A stretch of 64,000 nt of DNA. Source: Oscillospiraceae bacterium. GTDB lineage: Bacteria > Bacillota > Clostridia > Oscillospirales > CAG-272. This document shows positions 1-8,802 of this stretch, piece after piece. Both the position numbers and the translations under genes were made by a program. Positions within the stretch are counted from its first letter, which is position 1. Every line of letters begins with the position of its first letter. The stretch lies in assembly GCA_015063795.1 (NCBI GenBank), contig SVTL01000008.1, positions 1 to 64,000 on the forward strand, in the 5' to 3' direction. The notes below the pieces were generated by a model. It saw only the letters and a list, made by a program, of their open reading frames with translations, was not told where the DNA came from and searched no databases.

Positions 1-2
1 TC

Positions 3-593
3 TCGAAATATGAGCGTGGTGAAAGCTTTCCCGATATATCCATACTTGTAATGATCGCGGAACTTTTTAACGTTACGCTCGATGAACTTATAAACTACGG
101 AGAGCCGACAAAGGGTGAGTCTACCATCTTAAAAAATGTGGCAAAAGGAAATGCAGATATTATCGCAGAAAATATTGCGGATGTAGTAAATCTCGCACCG
201 CTTTTGAAGCCAAGCATTTTAACAAAGCTATCGCACCAATTTGAAAAGCAAGGTATCGATATCTCGGATATTATCACCCTTGCAGAGTATTTGAACGACG
301 AATCTGTTGTCAAGCTGATAGAAAAAGCAACCTTTGATGACATCAATGATGAACTTCTCGAAAAATTCATACCGATGCTCAACCATAACTCAAAAGAGGC
401 TATATTCCAAAAGGTATTGGACGGAGAAATGGATTGGCATTTCATAAAAGCACTTTTGCCGTATGCGGATTATATTACAACACAAATAGAAGCGGCAGTA
501 GTGGCAGGTGCGCTGCCTTGGGAAGTCCTTGATATTTTGAATGATTACTATTGGGACACGAACGGATACCGCCAAAAGCAAAGCAACTCATAA
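3..593 (+). CDS. XRE-family helix-turn-helix regulator, 5' end outside window
   Basis: The frame is open from the left edge; the first in-frame ATG (position 51) lies inside the DNA-binding domain, so the true start is upstream of the window. The residues read from the edge, SKYERGESFPDISIL and then NVTLDELINYGE, are typical of the last helices of a Cro/CI-type (HTH_3) domain. The remaining ~160 residues look helical and are not recognised. The methyltransferase starts 12 bases after the stop, so the two are probably cotranscribed. The DNA is clearly AT-richer than everything right of 1.6 kb, which suggests transfer. Likely a transcription regulator; its target is unknown. Confidence 0.8.
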   Translation, partial: SKYERGESFPDISILVMIAELFNVTLDELINYGEPTKGESTILKNVAKGNADIIAENIADVVNLAPLLKPSILTKLSHQFEKQGIDISDIITLAEYLNDESVVKLIEKATFDDINDELLEKFIPMLNHNSKEAIFQKVLDGEMDWHFIKALLPYADYITTQIEAAVVAGALPWEVLDILNDYYWDTNGYRQKQSNS

Positions 594-605
594 CACGGAG
601 AAAAA

Positions 606-1589
606 ATGGAACATTATTATTTATGCCCGAAATGCAGGTCAAAAACTTTGTTGACACACTGCAATACTTGCGGATATGAAATTCCACTTATTAACTCGAT
701 ATATCGCTTTTGCAATGATGCCTCAGTAAAGCTTGAGGGAGACAAACAGTACATTGGTTATGATAATATCGGAGAAAATTTCGAGCCCGAAGTTACGTAT
801 TGGGATGCAAACAATACCGAAAGGTACGGTGTATATGCAGCTTGTGCTGATCTGATTGCAAAGAAGTTTGGCACGAAAGTCAGCGTTCTCGATTTAGGCG
901 CAGGCCTGGGCACTGCTTCTATCCCTCTTGCAAAAAACGGAATCTATACGATTGCTGTTGACATATCGGCAGTTATGTTAGACACCGCGGCAAAACGCGC
1001 CAAAGGACTTTATAATAATCTCATTCTCGCACAAATGAATGCCTACGATATTATGCTTCCGGATAACAGTATGGATATAGTGGTTGAAAACGCTATGATA
1101 CATCTTGTCGATGAGCCTGAACTCGTTATCAAAGAAATATCTCGTGTATTAAAGCCCGGAGGAAAGCTAATCAGATTCGGCGCCCCGGGAATGCCTATCA
1201 CGAAGGAAGAATCAGAACAAAACAAACATTGCAATGCCGTTCTATCCGATATCAGCGACCATTATTACAACTATCTTGAAAGCCACAATTATCAAAGCAC
1301 AGCGTTTCATGTTGATTACAGGACGGTACTTTTACAATATTTTGAATCACCATACAATGAAATTGCCGAAGGATTTGAAGAAGTATTCGCCGATAAAATG
1401 AAGTTCAGATTACACAGAATGAAAACGGGTGCACACTCTGATCTGCAAAGAACGCCAAAAGAATTGATTGATGCGGCTTGGAAAGATACAGATAATTATG
1501 CTCGCAAAAAGTACGGTGACGATTACGCGGAAATAAAAGGATTTTCAAGATACGGTGCAGCTTTAGATATATATACTGTTAAAAAATAA
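606..1589 (+). CDS. Class I SAM-dependent methyltransferase with N-terminal zinc ribbon
   Basis: This 327-residue protein begins with a short Cys4 zinc-ribbon-like segment (CPKC, then CNTCG, residues 8-23). A Rossmann methyltransferase fold follows: motif I VLDLGAGLG (about residue 95), the acidic ribose-binding residue in AVDIS, and the post-motif LKPGGKLIRFG. The arrangement resembles RlmA/UbiE-type enzymes, in which a zinc ribbon precedes the catalytic domain, but the substrate cannot be read from sequence. The start is preceded by an ACGGAG-like RBS and lies 12 bases behind the regulator. Codon use is AT-rich like the regulator and unlike the rest of the window. Confidence 0.85.
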   Translation: MEHYYLCPKCRSKTLLTHCNTCGYEIPLINSIYRFCNDASVKLEGDKQYIGYDNIGENFEPEVTYWDANNTERYGVYAACADLIAKKFGTKVSVLDLGAGLGTASIPLAKNGIYTIAVDISAVMLDTAAKRAKGLYNNLILAQMNAYDIMLPDNSMDIVVENAMIHLVDEPELVIKEISRVLKPGGKLIRFGAPGMPITKEESEQNKHCNAVLSDISDHYYNYLESHNYQSTAFHVDYRTVLLQYFESPYNEIAEGFEEVFADKMKFRLHRMKTGAHSDLQRTPKELIDAAWKDTDNYARKKYGDDYAEIKGFSRYGAALDIYTVKK

Positions 1590-1593
1590 ATTC

Positions 1594-1630
1594 AGCCTCG
1601 GCAAGGAAACTCCCTGCCGAGGCTTTTAAG
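1594..1630. terminator. Rho-independent terminator between convergent genes
   Basis: The arms GCCTCGGCA and TGCCGAGGC are separated by about ten bases and followed by TTTTAAGG on the plus strand. It lies between the methyltransferase stop and the convergent editing-protein gene, and mainly serves the plus-strand unit. Confidence 0.8.
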
Positions 1631-1674
1631 GTTACGCTACATTAGACGCGCCCTGTTTTTTCTTTTCTTTCCTG

Positions 1675-2853
1675 TTATGCTTCCTTTTCCAGCAGCTCCC
1701 TGACCGCGGCGAGCAAGGCTTCTTCGTTTTCCGCCGATGCCAGCTTGCCCTGTGCATACGCAGGCTTGCCGCCGCCCTTGCCGCCAAAGGTCTTATTCAG
1801 CTCGCCGACCACGCTCCGCACATCGCCCTTCGGAGACGCGGCCACATACAGCACCTGCCCCTCCGCATCCCGCGAAAGCAACAGGCAGATGCCGCAATCG
1901 GCATGGGTTGCGGTCAATTCGTTGGCGCAGTGGCGCAGATCATCAAAGGAAAGCCCGTCCGCGCAGGCGAAAAACGATCTTCCAACAAAGGTTGGCACAA
2001 GCTCGCTCATGGCCAGCCGACGCGACAGCTTCATCGCTTCGCTTCTCAGCGCACCTGCGGTCTCGTTCTGCTTTTCCACCGCCGCCTGCACACCGTCACG
2101 CTTGGCGGACAGCAGCCCCATCAGCGCCTTGTTCATACGGTTGAGCGCCGCATAGTCGTCAAAAGCGTTTTTGCCCGCCGCCATTTCCACCCGCGTACCG
2201 CCCTTGTTGGGGCAAACATCCAGGATCTTGATCAGCCCGATCTCGCCGCTTCTCGACGGATGGGGCGCACAGCAGGCGCAGCAGTCCACGCCCTCGATGG
2301 TGACCAGACGAAGCCCCTCGCGGTAGTCGATCTTGCTGCGGTAATCGATGGCCGCGGCCTCCTCCTCGGTGGGATACGACACGGTGATGGGCACATTCTT
2401 CCACACCGCCTCGTTGGCCTTTGCCTCGACTGCTTCGATATCCGCCTGCGTCAGCACGCCGTTGAAATCCACGGTCATGGTCTTCTCGCTCATGTGGAAG
2501 CCTACATTATCGAACCCGAACAGGGCATGGACCACGCCCGAGAGGATATGCTCGCCTGCGTGGCTCTGCATGCGGGCAAAGCGGAGGGCAAAATCCACCT
2601 CACCCTTCACCGTTCCGCCCACGGGCAGGGGGGAGCGCATCGTATGGACGACCGCCTCCCCCTTCTGCTTCACATCGCAGACCGCCATCCCGTTCAGCGT
2701 TCCCTCATCCGCGGCCTGTCCGCCCCCCTCGGGGAAGAAGGCGGTCCTGTCCAAAATCACCTCAAAAGCACCGTTTCTCTCCTCGCAGGACAGAACCGAC
2801 GCCTCAAAAAAGCGGCAATACGCATCCTTTTCATACAAACGCTCGGTGGTCAT
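1675..2853 (-). CDS. alaX: Alanyl-tRNA editing protein, AlaX-L type (with DHHA1 domain)
   Basis: 392 residues. The N-terminal half is a second-additional-domain-like editing fold with the zinc ligands HAGEH (about residue 100) and CCACCAPH (about 205). The C-terminal half has a DHHA1-like domain ending in GGKGGGKPAYAQG, as at the end of alanyl-tRNA synthetase. Such proteins hydrolyse mischarged Ser- or Gly-tRNA(Ala) in trans. The start was set at the ATG behind AGGAGAG, giving MTTERLYEKD, rather than a longer frame without an RBS. It begins 29 bases after the asparaginase stop and is probably the last gene of the T-box-led operon. Confidence 0.9.
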   Translation of the reverse strand: MTTERLYEKDAYCRFFEASVLSCEERNGAFEVILDRTAFFPEGGGQAADEGTLNGMAVCDVKQKGEAVVHTMRSPLPVGGTVKGEVDFALRFARMQSHAGEHILSGVVHALFGFDNVGFHMSEKTMTVDFNGVLTQADIEAVEAKANEAVWKNVPITVSYPTEEEAAAIDYRSKIDYREGLRLVTIEGVDCCACCAPHPSRSGEIGLIKILDVCPNKGGTRVEMAAGKNAFDDYAALNRMNKALMGLLSAKRDGVQAAVEKQNETAGALRSEAMKLSRRLAMSELVPTFVGRSFFACADGLSFDDLRHCANELTATHADCGICLLLSRDAEGQVLYVAASPKGDVRSVVGELNKTFGGKGGGKPAYAQGKLASAENEEALLAAVRELLEKEA

Positions 2854-2882
2854 TTTTCTCTCTCCTATCAACCGCAGACCGT

Positions 2883-3947
2883 TCACACGATCCGCTCAAA
2901 ATTGCACTCTTCCTTCAAAAATCTCTCCCGCTCCCCGTCCGTCTCACAAAGCGAATAGGCCAGCACCAGCTTGGCATACGCCGCCTCGTCGGTGAAGCCG
3001 TACAAAAAGCGGATCGGTCTGCCGCACGCCTCCTGCTTTGACAGAAGCCGCACGGACTCATACACCTCGCCCTCGGCCTTTGACGGCGAGAGATAGACAT
3101 CCACGCCCGCTCTCGCACAGCGGTCGGCAAAATGTCGCAACGAACGGCAGTCGATCTCGCTCTCCGCGCACGCCGTTCCCGAATGGTAGGCGCCGTGCAG
3201 GACGGCATCGAAGCGCGAGACGTCATACGCATCGTAGTCCATGCCCACATAGGGCGTCAGCTTCAGCACCCGCGCCGACAGCGAAGAGACTCGCTTGCCA
3301 TCAAAAGCAGGGCGTCTTTTCTCCGACGGAAAGCGCTCCTTGACACAGGCAAGCGCGCGGGCATACCCGTCCTTGTCCGACGAAGCGAACGCGACCGCCC
3401 CGACGCTGAAAAAGTCATCGGAATACCCTGCACACTGCCTCAGCCGCGAGCCGAGATGGAGATACATCACCCCATCGGACACATTGCGGTAGGGCACATA
3501 CACATTCGGCTCGATGCCATACCCGATGCACTCGGCCGCACAGCGGAAGTTGTCGGTCCCGTTGGCCTTCGGAGAGGACAGAGGCAGGCAGGAGGACACC
3601 AGAAAGATCGGGATGTCCGTGTCGGCCAGCAGCATGGCCAGCAGAGACGCGGAATAGGCCAGCGTGTCGGTGCCGTGGGCGAGGATCACGCCGTCATAGG
3701 ACTGCTGCGCGGTCTTTTCGCGGTAAACGGACAGCATCCGATCCCAGCATTCGGGCGTCATGTTTTCGCTTAAGATCATCAGGTTTTCGGCCGTGTCGAT
3801 CTCGATCTGTGCGGCAAAGGGCGACTCCGAGGAAAGAAAATCGCTCTTCAGCTGCAGTCCCGCGCTCTCATACACCGCCCGTGTCCCGTGCCCGGTCAGG
3901 GCTGTGCAGATGGTGCCCCCCACCGGGATCAGCAAAATGCGCTTCAT
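2883..3947 (-). CDS. L-asparaginase family protein (AnsA/GatD-like fold)
   Basis: 354 residues, the normal size for a type I asparaginase. The first catalytic motif GGTIC (nucleophile Thr12) and the second, HGTDT (Thr93-Asp94), are intact. The region where the third triad residue, a Lys, is expected reads GSRLRQC and aligns with Arg or Gln, so this residue may be absent. The start at MKRILLIPVGG has an AAGGAG eight to ten bases upstream. It lies 89 bases downstream of gatB in the same orientation. Asparaginase is the fold used as glutaminase in archaeal GatDE, so its place beside a degenerate gatA is notable. It lacks the N-terminal GatD domain. Function as a free asparaginase is the conservative reading. 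Confidence 0.85.
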   Translation of the reverse strand: MKRILLIPVGGTICTALTGHGTRAVYESAGLQLKSDFLSSESPFAAQIEIDTAENLMILSENMTPECWDRMLSVYREKTAQQSYDGVILAHGTDTLAYSASLLAMLLADTDIPIFLVSSCLPLSSPKANGTDNFRCAAECIGYGIEPNVYVPYRNVSDGVMYLHLGSRLRQCAGYSDDFFSVGAVAFASSDKDGYARALACVKERFPSEKRRPAFDGKRVSSLSARVLKLTPYVGMDYDAYDVSRFDAVLHGAYHSGTACAESEIDCRSLRHFADRCARAGVDVYLSPSKAEGEVYESVRLLSKQEACGRPIRFLYGFTDEAAYAKLVLAYSLCETDGERERFLKEECNFERIV

Positions 3948-4036
3948 GATGTCATCTTCTCCTTTTTTATCAAAGCGTCTCATGCGACAGACGGCGGGAG
4001 CCTTTCACAATCCGCCCCCGCCGCACGTTGCTTGTT

Positions 4037-5455
4037 TTATTTCAGCTTGTTTTCGAGAATTTCCTTGATCATCTGCGGATCGCCCGCGCCCTTCAGCTCA
4101 CGCATGCACGCACCGAACAGCGCCTGCATGGCCTTGGTCTTGCCGTTCTTGAAATCGGCAACGGCCTGAGCATTCTCGGCCAGGATGCGGTCCATGATGG
4201 CATCGATGGCAGACGAATCCACCTTGCGGTCCAGACCGTTCTCCTTGCAGAAGGCCACAGGATCCGCATCCTGCTCCACCACCGCGATCAGCACCTTCTT
4301 GCCCGCCTGACGGTTGATGGTGCCCGCCTCCACCATCTTGATGATGGCGCTCAGCTTTTCGGGGGTGATGACCAGATCGTCAAAGGACTTGCCGTCCTTG
4401 CGGAGGATACCCGCACAGTCGGTGAGGATCCAGGCGGCCGCCTCCTTGGGCGAAACGCCGAGAGAAACCGTGTCGTCGAGCAGCTTCAACACCTTGCCGT
4501 CGGCCAGCAGAACGGCGATCTCCTTTTCGGAAATGCCGGCCTCGCGGTAAAGCTCCGCCTTCTCGTCCAGAGCCACGGGCTTGTTGGCCTTGATCTGCTC
4601 CAGCCACTGATCGTCGATGACGATGGGCATCAGGTTGGCATCGGGGAAATAGCGGTAGTCGGCCTCGGTCTCCTTGTTACGCATGGCAAAGGTCTTGCCG
4701 CTGACCTCGTCGAAGCGGCGCGTTTCCTGCACCAGCTGCTCGGTCTCGTACTCCAGCGCGTCGATGTGGCGCTGAGACTCATAGCGAATGGCGCGCTCGA
4801 TGGCCTCAAACGAGCTCATGTTCTTGATCTCGGTACGGACACCGTACGTCTCGCTGCCCTCGGGGCGGACCGACAGGTTGATGTCGCAGCGCATCGCACC
4901 CTCCTCGCACTCGGAAATGCCGCCCGAGCGGAACATGGACTTCAGCTTGTTGAGATAGGTGATGACCTCCTCAGCCGAGCGGAAGTCGGGCTGGGTGACG
5001 ATCTCGATGAGCGGAACGCTGGTGCGGTTGAAGTCCACGAACGAGGAATGACCGCCGTGGACCAGCTTGCCCGCATCCTCCTCCATGTGGATCTGCTTGA
5101 TGCGGATCTCACGCACACCGGCAGCCGTCTTCACCGGCACCAGACCGTTGGTACAGATGGGGTGGTTCAGCTGGGTGATCTGGTAAGCGCAGGGCAGGTC
5201 GGGATAGTAATAATTCTTCTTGTCAAAGGTGGTGTAGCGGTTGATGTTGCAGTTCAGCATAAGCCCTGCGGTCACCGCCAGCTCCACCACGCGCTTGTTC
5301 ATGACCGGCAGCATACCCGGCATGCCGCAGCAGGCAGGGCAGACGCAGTCGTTGGGCTCCTTGGCCGCCGAATGACCGCCGCAGGAGCAGAATATCTTCG
5401 ATTCGGTGCTTAATTCCACATGGGTTTCAAGACCGATGACAACTTCATAGTTCAT
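4037..5455 (-). CDS. gatB: Asp-tRNA(Asn)/Glu-tRNA(Gln) amidotransferase subunit B
   Basis: 472 residues, the usual GatB length. It opens with YEVVIGLETHVEL and has the Cys-rich zinc site (FCSCGG...CVCPACCG), the HMEEDAGK motif of the kinase/transamidase centre and a C-terminal YqeY-like tail. GatB phosphorylates the side chain of Asp or Glu on tRNA and then amidates it with ammonia delivered by GatA. Nothing essential appears lost here, in contrast to the neighbouring GatA. It starts only 3 bases after the gatA-like stop, so the two are tightly coupled. Confidence 0.97.
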   Translation of the reverse strand: MNYEVVIGLETHVELSTESKIFCSCGGHSAAKEPNDCVCPACCGMPGMLPVMNKRVVELAVTAGLMLNCNINRYTTFDKKNYYYPDLPCAYQITQLNHPICTNGLVPVKTAAGVREIRIKQIHMEEDAGKLVHGGHSSFVDFNRTSVPLIEIVTQPDFRSAEEVITYLNKLKSMFRSGGISECEEGAMRCDINLSVRPEGSETYGVRTEIKNMSSFEAIERAIRYESQRHIDALEYETEQLVQETRRFDEVSGKTFAMRNKETEADYRYFPDANLMPIVIDDQWLEQIKANKPVALDEKAELYREAGISEKEIAVLLADGKVLKLLDDTVSLGVSPKEAAAWILTDCAGILRKDGKSFDDLVITPEKLSAIIKMVEAGTINRQAGKKVLIAVVEQDADPVAFCKENGLDRKVDSSAIDAIMDRILAENAQAVADFKNGKTKAMQALFGACMRELKGAGDPQMIKEILENKLK

Positions 5456-5458
5456 TTC

Positions 5459-6643
5459 TTATTCCCCTTTCCCTTCTGCGCTTTTCGAAAGGCTCAGAAG
5501 CGTGCTTTCGCCGAAGGCCTTGCCCATCAGCTGAACGCCATTGGCAGACAGCGCGGGAATGCCGATCAGGTTGGCGATGGCGGTGAATGCGCTCTGCTCA
5601 AACACTCTGCCGAAGGCCTCATGAATGTCGTAAGAATCAAAGGCGGTCTTGCCGCAGGCGGGGGTGAGCAGCGCATCGTACTGCTCGCAAAGAGCCTTCA
5701 CCGCATCGGCCACCACGCGGCGGACGCGGAGCGACTTGTCATAGCAATCCTTGTAGCGGTTCTTCGAGAGCACATCCGAGCCATAGAGAATGACGGCCTT
5801 GGTGAGGAAATTGAAGCCCTCGGTGCGGCTGTTGACGTACAGCTCGTCGATGTTTTTATAGGTTTCGGCGCGGTAGCCGTATTTGACACCGTCATAGCGC
5901 GAGACGTTGTTGCAGGTCTCCGCGCACATGAGAATCTGCCAGGCGGTGTTGGCTGCGTCTGCAAGGGGGAGCGAGATCTCCTCGACAACAACGCCGTTCT
6001 TCTTCAGACTCTCGGCAAAGGCGGTCACCTTCGCTTTGGACGCTTCATCGGCCTTGTCCAACAGCTCTTTGACGATGGCGACCTTTTTGCCCTTCAGCGG
6101 CAGGTCGGTTTTGTATTCATAAGACGCTTCGGGAAGGCTGGTGCCGTCCTTGCCGTCGTGTCCGGCGATCACGCTCATGATCTCCGCGATGCCGTCAGCG
6201 CCCTTGGCGTACACGCCCACCTGCTCGCCCGAGGCGGCGCAGGAGATGACACCGTAACGCGAGACGGTTCCATAGGTGGGCTTGAGGAAGGCCACACCCG
6301 ACAAAGCGGCGGCGCGGCGGGGCGTTCCGTTCATATCCACGGCCAGAGCCGCCTTGACCTCGCCTCCTGCCACCAGCTCGGCGGCCGCACCCTTCAGCGC
6401 ACCTTCCGCCTCGTTGCCATAAGCAAATTCGCCCACCAGGTCCAGACCGAACTCGCCGACGGTCGTTTTGCCCGAAACGGCATAGCCCTTTTTCTCCAGA
6501 CGCTCCACCGCCTCGGCACTGAACAGCGCCTTGTATCCGGTGAGGATCTTCGAGCCGGCCTTGCATTCGGCATCCTTGACTAAGATCGTATCGTCAACGG
6601 CGATGACGCCCTTTTCGTTTATCTTCACTGCATATTCGTTCAT
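5459..6643 (-). CDS. GatA homologue lacking the Ser-cisSer-Lys amidase triad
   Basis: 394 residues against about 485 for normal GatA: roughly 60 N-terminal residues and part of the amidase-signature loop are missing. GatA identity is clear from SKIL, GKTTVGEF, LKPTYGTVSRYG, IAGHDGKDGTS, VSRYDGVKYGYR and SRTEGF. The catalytic Lys of IKDN reads VDDT (Asp17); the GGSSGGS loop reads EGALKGA (no Ser); the nucleophile segment SDTGGSIRQPA reads VDMNGTPRRAA (Thr107). All three triad positions are therefore changed while the frame is intact. It starts behind GAGGTG, just after the AspRS-GatC stop. It is probably a structural subunit of the amidotransferase without glutaminase activity. Confidence 0.88.
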   Translation of the reverse strand: MNEYAVKINEKGVIAVDDTILVKDAECKAGSKILTGYKALFSAEAVERLEKKGYAVSGKTTVGEFGLDLVGEFAYGNEAEGALKGAAAELVAGGEVKAALAVDMNGTPRRAAALSGVAFLKPTYGTVSRYGVISCAASGEQVGVYAKGADGIAEIMSVIAGHDGKDGTSLPEASYEYKTDLPLKGKKVAIVKELLDKADEASKAKVTAFAESLKKNGVVVEEISLPLADAANTAWQILMCAETCNNVSRYDGVKYGYRAETYKNIDELYVNSRTEGFNFLTKAVILYGSDVLSKNRYKDCYDKSLRVRRVVADAVKALCEQYDALLTPACGKTAFDSYDIHEAFGRVFEQSAFTAIANLIGIPALSANGVQLMGKAFGESTLLSLSKSAEGKGE

Positions 6644-6654
6644 CTTCAAGCACC

Positions 6655-8733
6655 TCACTTCACAAGTCTCGGCACCTGCCAGCTGTCCTCGCTCCGTTCG
6701 GGCGCGCCTGCAAGCAGGCTCTCACGGGTGAAGGGCTGACGGCGTTCGTCTTCACGCAGCACATTGGTCATGGGCATGACGTGGACCATTTCCTCTACGG
6801 CCTCGGTGTCGATGGTCTTCAGCGCAGCCTCGCTCTCGCTCATGGAGGCGAAGATGCCCTGCATCACGCTCTCCTCTTCCTCGGTCAGCGAAAGCTGGTT
6901 CAGCTGCTGCGCGTTGGAGAAGGTGGAACGCTTGCCGCGATCGCCCTTGGCCGAGGACGCGCCGGGAACGGCTCTCTGCGCCAGCGCACTGCCGCTTCCC
7001 AGCAGGTGAACATCCTCCAGCTGCTGGTTGGTGACCTCGCCCGGAGCGCCCAGCAGCAGGTCCTGTGCGTTGCCGTTGAGCGGGAAGGCGATGACCTCGA
7101 GGATCTTTTCCTCGTCGGTGAGCAGCATGACCATGCGGTCGATGCCGGGGGCCATGCCCGCGTGAGGGGGTGCGCCGTACTGGAAGGCGTTATACAAAGC
7201 CGAGAAGCGCTTCTTCAGCTCGTTTTCGTCATAGCCGGCGATCTCGAAGGCCTTCTTCATGATGTCGGTGTCGTGGTTTCTCACCGCGCCCGAGGCCAGC
7301 TCGATGCCGTTGCACACCAGGTCATACTGGTAAGCCAGCACCTCGGTGGGATCCTTGGTCAGCAGAGACTCCAGACCGCCCTGCGGCATGGAGAAGGGGT
7401 TGTGGGTGAAGATGGTGTCGCCCGTCTCCTCATCGATCTCGTACATGGGGAAGTCCACCACGAAGCAGAAGTCGAAGCGGTCATTGTCGATCAGATCCAG
7501 CTGCTCCTTCTTGGCCAGCCAGGTACGGATCAGGCCTGCCTTCTTTTCGGCGTCGTTCTTCTTCTCGTCGCAGATGAAGAAGAGCGTTTCGCCCTCCTTG
7601 ACGCCGGTGAGAGAAACGATTTCCTTCTTCTTTTCATCGTCAAGGAACTTGGCGATCGGTCCCAAGAAGGCGCCGTCCTTCAGCGTGATATAGCCCAGAC
7701 CGCCCAGGCCGACCTCAAAGGAGGTGGCAAATTTAAGCGAATCCTCAAAGAATTTGTTGGACTTGCCGCGGCAGTCGGCCACGATACCGCGCACCGGCTT
7801 GCCCTTGAAGGCAGGGAAATTCACATCGGCAAAGAATGCCGTCAGATCGCAGATCAGCAGCGGGTTGCGCAGGTCGGGCTTATCGGAGCCGTAAGTCATC
7901 ATCGCATCGGCATAGGTGATGCGGCGGAAGGGCTTTTCGGTGATCTTTTTGTCCGAGAAGGTCTTGAACGTGTCATAGATCACGTCTTCGCAGACATTCA
8001 GCACCTCGTCCTGCGTGGCGAAGGCCATCTCGAAGTCCAGCTGGTAGAACTCGCCGGGCGAACGGTCGGCGCGGGCATCCTCGTCACGGAAGCAGGGCGC
8101 GATCTGGAAATAGCGGTCGAAGCCCGACACCATCAGCAGCTGCTTGAACTGCTGGGGCGCCTGGGGCAAAGCATAGAACTTGCCCGGATGCTTGCGGCTG
8201 GGGACAAGGAAGTCGCGCGCGCCCTCGGGCGAAGAGGCGGTCAGAATGGGGGTCTGGATCTCCAGAAAGTCCTTGCCCTCCATCTTGTTGCGCAGGTGGC
8301 GGATGATCTTGCTTCTCATCACCAGATTGTTGTGGTTGACGGGATTGCGCAGGTCGAGATAACGGTACTTCAGGCGCAGCTCATCCTTGCTGGCGCGGGA
8401 CGCTCTCACATCGAAGGGGAGCATATTCTTACTCTTGCCCAGCACGGTCAGCTTGTCGGCAACCAGCTCCACGCGGCCGGTGGCGATCTTTTCGTTGACC
8501 GTTTCCTCATCTCTTTTTTCCACAAGGCCGCTGACAGAGATGACCGTCTCGCGGTTGACGTTGGCAAGAAAGCTCTCGTCGTGAACGACGACCTGCGTCA
8601 CGCCGGTGTAGTCGCGCAGGTCAATGAAAATGACACCGCCGTGGTCACGGACCACATCCACCCAGCCGGCCAGCTCCACGCGCTGCCCGATGTGAGTTTC
8701 ACCGATGTCATTGCAGAATAGGGTTCTGTACAT
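6655..8733 (-). CDS. aspS-gatC: Aspartyl-tRNA synthetase fused to GatC
   Basis: 692 residues. Residues 1 to ~585 are a complete bacterial-type AspRS: OB-fold anticodon domain with RDHGGVIF, class II motif 2 FRDEDARADR, a GAD insertion and motif 3 GIDRMVML. After a ~25-residue Ser/Gly/Ala linker, residues ~611-692 are a whole GatC (LTEEEES, IDTEAVEEMVHVMP, NVLREDE, APERSEDSWQVPRLV). His31 in RDHGG matches the residue found in non-discriminating AspRS of Pseudomonas, so it may charge both tRNA(Asp) and tRNA(Asn). GatC normally bridges GatA and GatB, so the fusion tethers synthetase and amidotransferase. The start follows AGGAGG; a T-box leader precedes it. Confidence 0.96.
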   Translation of the reverse strand: MYRTLFCNDIGETHIGQRVELAGWVDVVRDHGGVIFIDLRDYTGVTQVVVHDESFLANVNRETVISVSGLVEKRDEETVNEKIATGRVELVADKLTVLGKSKNMLPFDVRASRASKDELRLKYRYLDLRNPVNHNNLVMRSKIIRHLRNKMEGKDFLEIQTPILTASSPEGARDFLVPSRKHPGKFYALPQAPQQFKQLLMVSGFDRYFQIAPCFRDEDARADRSPGEFYQLDFEMAFATQDEVLNVCEDVIYDTFKTFSDKKITEKPFRRITYADAMMTYGSDKPDLRNPLLICDLTAFFADVNFPAFKGKPVRGIVADCRGKSNKFFEDSLKFATSFEVGLGGLGYITLKDGAFLGPIAKFLDDEKKKEIVSLTGVKEGETLFFICDEKKNDAEKKAGLIRTWLAKKEQLDLIDNDRFDFCFVVDFPMYEIDEETGDTIFTHNPFSMPQGGLESLLTKDPTEVLAYQYDLVCNGIELASGAVRNHDTDIMKKAFEIAGYDENELKKRFSALYNAFQYGAPPHAGMAPGIDRMVMLLTDEEKILEVIAFPLNGNAQDLLLGAPGEVTNQQLEDVHLLGSGSALAQRAVPGASSAKGDRGKRSTFSNAQQLNQLSLTEEEESVMQGIFASMSESEAALKTIDTEAVEEMVHVMPMTNVLREDERRQPFTRESLLAGAPERSEDSWQVPRLVK

Positions 8734-8802
8734 GATTCTCTTCCTCCTGTCGTCTGCTGAAAAAGCAGACAGATTCGATAGCAATTAAAAGCTCTTGAAA
8801 AA

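Noticed and set aside
5459..6643. GatA as a pseudogene or sequencing artefact
   Set aside because: The frame is uninterrupted over 394 codons, has an RBS and keeps many GatA motifs outside the active site; substitutions are in-frame and cover three separate sites.
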